DNA of 64,000 nucleotides, from assembly GCA_902806565.1 (NCBI GenBank), contig CADCXA010000056.1, forward strand, positions 186,001 through 250,000, given 5' to 3'. The stretch comes from Hypoxylon rubiginosum (taxonomy: Eukaryota > Ascomycota > Sordariomycetes > Xylariales > Hypoxylaceae). The translations under genes were made by a program, and so were the position numbers. Shown one piece after another: positions 61,091 through 64,000 of this stretch. Under the pieces are notes generated by a model that made no database searches, was not told the DNA's origin, and was given only the letters and a program-made list of their open reading frames with translations. Each line of letters opens with the position of its first letter. The stretch's first letter is position 1.

Positions 61091-62739
61091 ATGGTGAGAC
61101 TATCGACGCCGCTTCTCGCGGCACTCAGTCTGGTTGCAGACAAAGTGCACGGCGCTCTTGATGTCAACCTTGACGACCCTGGTATGCGTTGAATTCCCAG
61201 TCATTCATCATTCACTCGCGTGTGGTAAGCAGACGATTAACACCCGTCTTCCTCTATTTAGAATCTATCAAGAAGGCTGCCGCTCTAGTTGCCGAAGACC
61301 TTCTCACTTTCTATCATGGCGACGAGCCCGGCATGGTCCCCGGTATCTTGCCTGGTCCTCCCCCCGACGGAGATTACTACTGGTGGCAAGGAGGTGCGAT
61401 GTGGGGTACGCTCTTAGATTATCGACACCACACCGGCGACAAGCAGTTCGACGACACCATCTCTGAAGCCATGCTATTCCAGGTCGGTCCCAACGCGGAC
61501 TTCATGCCGCCCAACTGGACCGCATCCATGGGTAACGACGATCAGGCTTTCTGGGCTCTGTCTGCCATGTTGGCGACTGAGGTTGGATACACAGATCCCC
61601 CGGAGGACCAGCCGCAATGGTTGTCGCTAGCGCAGGCCGTCTTCAACGAGCAGACCCACGAGGATCGAAGAGTACCCAGCGGAAACTGCGAGTGGGGTCT
61701 CAGATGGCAGGTCTACCCGTCCAACAACGGATACAACTACATCAACAGTATGTTGTCCGGGCTAGCTAAACAGCCATGATTGTAATTGCAGTGGTGGCGG
61801 ATGCTAACGGGAGAGCAGCCATCGCGAATGCCTGCTACTTCAACATCGGAGCACGACTAGCCCGCTACACGGCTAATTCGACTTATGCCGACCTCGCAAC
61901 CAAGACCTGGGACCTAGTCGAGAAGCTAGGATATATCTCAGACAAATGGGACGTCTACGACGGAGCTCACTTGCCCGACTGTACCGATATCAACAAGGCG
62001 CAGTTCTCCTACAACGCTGCCATGTTATTGCAAGGTGCTGCGTTCTTGTACAATTACGTAAGTATTCCGCTACCCTCTCAAAATATGTCGCTACGAAATG
62101 AGGCATCCTATGAATACCCTTACCCTCCTACATTCCTATATCCGAAGCCGAACCTAGATCTTCCGCTAACATATCATAAAACAGACCGAAGGCGAGCAGA
62201 TCTGGAAAGACCGTATCGATAATCTAGTCGACCGCACGCTCGAGATCTTCTTCCCCGGCGACATCGCTTTCGAGCCGTCCTGCGAGCCGGGTAACTGCAA
62301 TGCCGACATGGAATCTTTCAAGGGTTATACGGCCCGTTGGCTAGGTACGACGATGCAGCTGGCGCCCTACACGCGCGACAAGATCTACCCGGTGCTCAAG
62401 ACTTCGGCACAGGCCGCCGTCAAGCAATGTACGGGTGGTGACAACGGTCGGTTCTGCGGTTTCCACTGGACCACGGGTACCTTCGACGGCGAGATCGGCG
62501 CGGGCCAGCAGATGAACGTCCTGGGCGCTTTGATCAGTCTTCTGTCTCCCGACGTCGCGGCACCTCTCACCAACAGCACCGGTGGTACCTCGGTTGGTAA
62601 CGTGAATGCCGGTTCCGACGAGCCCCTCGTACCTACCTTCGCCCCCATCACGGGCGGTGACAAGGCCGGTGCGGGTATAATCACGGCCCTTCTCGTCGCG
62701 GGCTCGCTCTCGGCTTTTGCCTGGATGAGCATCGACTGA
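61091..62739 (+). CDS. GPI-anchored GH76 mannan endo-1,6-alpha-mannosidase (Dcw1/Dfg5 type)
   Basis: Dcw1/Dfg5 enzymes are thought to cut the GPI glycan and transfer GPI proteins to cell-wall glucan, at the outer face of the plasma membrane. Exons are 61091-61181, 61262-61747, 61819-62057 and 62185-62739, with introns of 80, 71 and 127 bp; coding total 1371 nt (456 aa). The joins give DDPESIKKAAALVAEDLL, NYINTIANACYFNIGARLARY and LYNYTEGEQIWKDRI. Residues 1-21 form a signal peptide (basic start, Leu/Ala core, likely cleavage near VHG). Family landmarks are YYWWQGGAMWGTLLDYRH, the catalytic Asp pair D123-D124 in MGNDDQAFW, GNCEWGLRWQ, KAQFSYNAAMLLQGAAFLY and FKGYTARWLG. The end is a Thr/Gly-rich linker and a hydrophobic tail (IITALLVAGSLSAFAW), as expected for a GPI signal. 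The ATG at 61091 is followed at once by the signal peptide. Confidence 0.96.
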
Positions 62740-64000
62740 AGAGAGTTTTTATAGACTAAAGGGGTGTGTGTATTCCGGCGTCACGTGTTTTTGCTATGAT
62801 TTTGCTCAGGAAATGAATACCCGGGTTGTAATTACAGAGGTCGAACGGACCATTACAACGGATTTGTACATAAACAACAACTTTCTTCTCCCTTTCACAC
62901 GTTTGCCGCGGAATCGGATCTCGGGAGTGTTAAGGGCTGCTACGTGAGAGACTGGAATAGCCGGGCAGATACGCAGAAAGGAGGTAAGAAGGAAGGAAAG
63001 AAACAAAGAAAGAAATGGGTGAGATAGGTTCAGAGGAAATCTAATTTCATACCGACAGGACATGCTTGCTTCCATTGCTATGGACCTTTTGTCTATCCAC
63101 CAGGTAATAATTAAACAAAGATGCCTAGGTTGGTTGGTTGTAAAGGCGTATTTGATATTATATCCTAGTAGTACCCTATACCGCTTCACCTATCTTAATC
63201 GTGAAGCGTACGGGCACGGATTTCAATCGTTGTCGTCCGTATATTACATAATACTCGCCTTACGTAACCTTGGAAGGGAGAATTCTTGCGAGGGAGTCGA
63301 ATTAGAGATTCTGTCTTTATGCTGACATGGAGAACGACATGTGTACTAAATTGGTAGTAGGTCAAGCTCCACTGACTAGAGAGTATGGAATTATTGTTGC
63401 TGTTGCTAACCACGTAACGACAGAAGCCTATAGAGACCACACGATCTCTTTACGTACCTGCCAAACTATAGTAAATAACCAGGTAGGCTATCGAGGGCGA
63501 CTATCATGAGAGCGAAGGTATATATCTAAGAAAGCAAGCAATATTGAAAGGCAATTTACTGTGAAAATATCTAGATAAGTTGACACCCGTCACATTGAAT
63601 AAGCTCGGTTACCTTACTCTTTACGATTTGTTAAAGACTATCCCTCAGGCTCGGTTGCATGATGATCTATTAGAATCTTGCGAGAAAACCTGTGACTTAT
63701 ATGTGTAGAACCTATACCTCCAGAGAGCCAGCCTGCTAATGAATGTATATACCAAGATCGAGTAGATAGACATATGCTGTCATTATGAACTCCCCTTTCG
63801 AAGTATAGACTCGGAGAGCGTGACGATAGTATGATTGTTTCCAATGGGTACAATTTTGGTTATGAAAGGCCGATGGTAAAACACAGTCGAGTCGAGTTGT
63901 ATGATCAAAAAGCTGAGATGGTTCTGTGAGTGATACTACTCCTATTCTCAACCAGATTTCTTAGTCAGTCCCCATGCAAATGTAAGACCTAGCGAATACC
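62740..64000. other. 3' flank of the GH76 gene to the window end
   Basis: About 1.26 kb of A/T-richer sequence. The reading frames (largest about 127 codons on the minus strand at 62806-63189) show no recognisable domains or plausible splice structure. Nothing else was identified. Confidence 0.55.

Overview
The window looks like nuclear DNA of a filamentous ascomycete (Pezizomycotina, probably Sordariomycetes-like). Most genes can only be read through after removing short spliceosomal introns of 54 to 151 bp. These have GTANGY-type donors, CTAAC or CTAAT-like branch sites and YAG acceptors. The recognised proteins are fungal types: a class II DAHP synthase, a PAS hybrid histidine kinase, Wss1, Kin4, Gwt1, a fungal GT2 synthase and a GPI-anchored GH76. 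The lineage call is inference; no ribosomal marker is present. I saw no tRNA, rRNA, CRISPR array or intact transposon.

Ten protein-coding genes are supported. In order: class II DAHP synthase (+, 111-1631); hybrid histidine kinase (-, 2721-7065, four exons); WLM metalloprotease Wss1 (-, 9773-11046); putative secreted GPI-anchored protein (+, 12219-13243); Kin4-like kinase (-, 14782-18433); Gwt1 inositol acyltransferase (-, 24936-26510); an unrecognised protein (+, 27538-28849); processive GT2 glycosyltransferase (-, 38956-40736, four exons); an unrecognised coiled-coil protein (+, 56986-58521); GH76 alpha-1,6-mannanase of the Dcw1/Dfg5 type (+, 61091-62739). All spliced models give coding lengths divisible by three and join conserved motifs across the junctions.

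The layout is uneven. The left 28 kb is fairly gene-dense except for about 6.5 kb upstream of the Kin4-like gene. Two stretches then carry no gene I can support: about 10.1 kb between the 3' ends of two convergent genes (28850-38955) and about 16.2 kb between the 5' ends of two divergent genes (40737-56985). These stretches are full of minisatellites, homopurine/homopyrimidine tracts and copies of a TACCTAGGTA-like palindromic motif.

Four of the ten genes relate to the cell surface: Gwt1 makes the GPI precursor, the 12.2 kb gene encodes a likely GPI-anchored protein, GT2 is a membrane polysaccharide synthase, and GH76 enzymes are thought to attach GPI proteins to the wall. They lie at scattered positions on both strands, so this looks like shared theme rather than an operon-like cluster. 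No clearly novel multi-gene system was found. The best targets for follow-up are the two long gene-free stretches, the Cdc48- and SUMO-binding motifs in Wss1, and the two unrecognised proteins.
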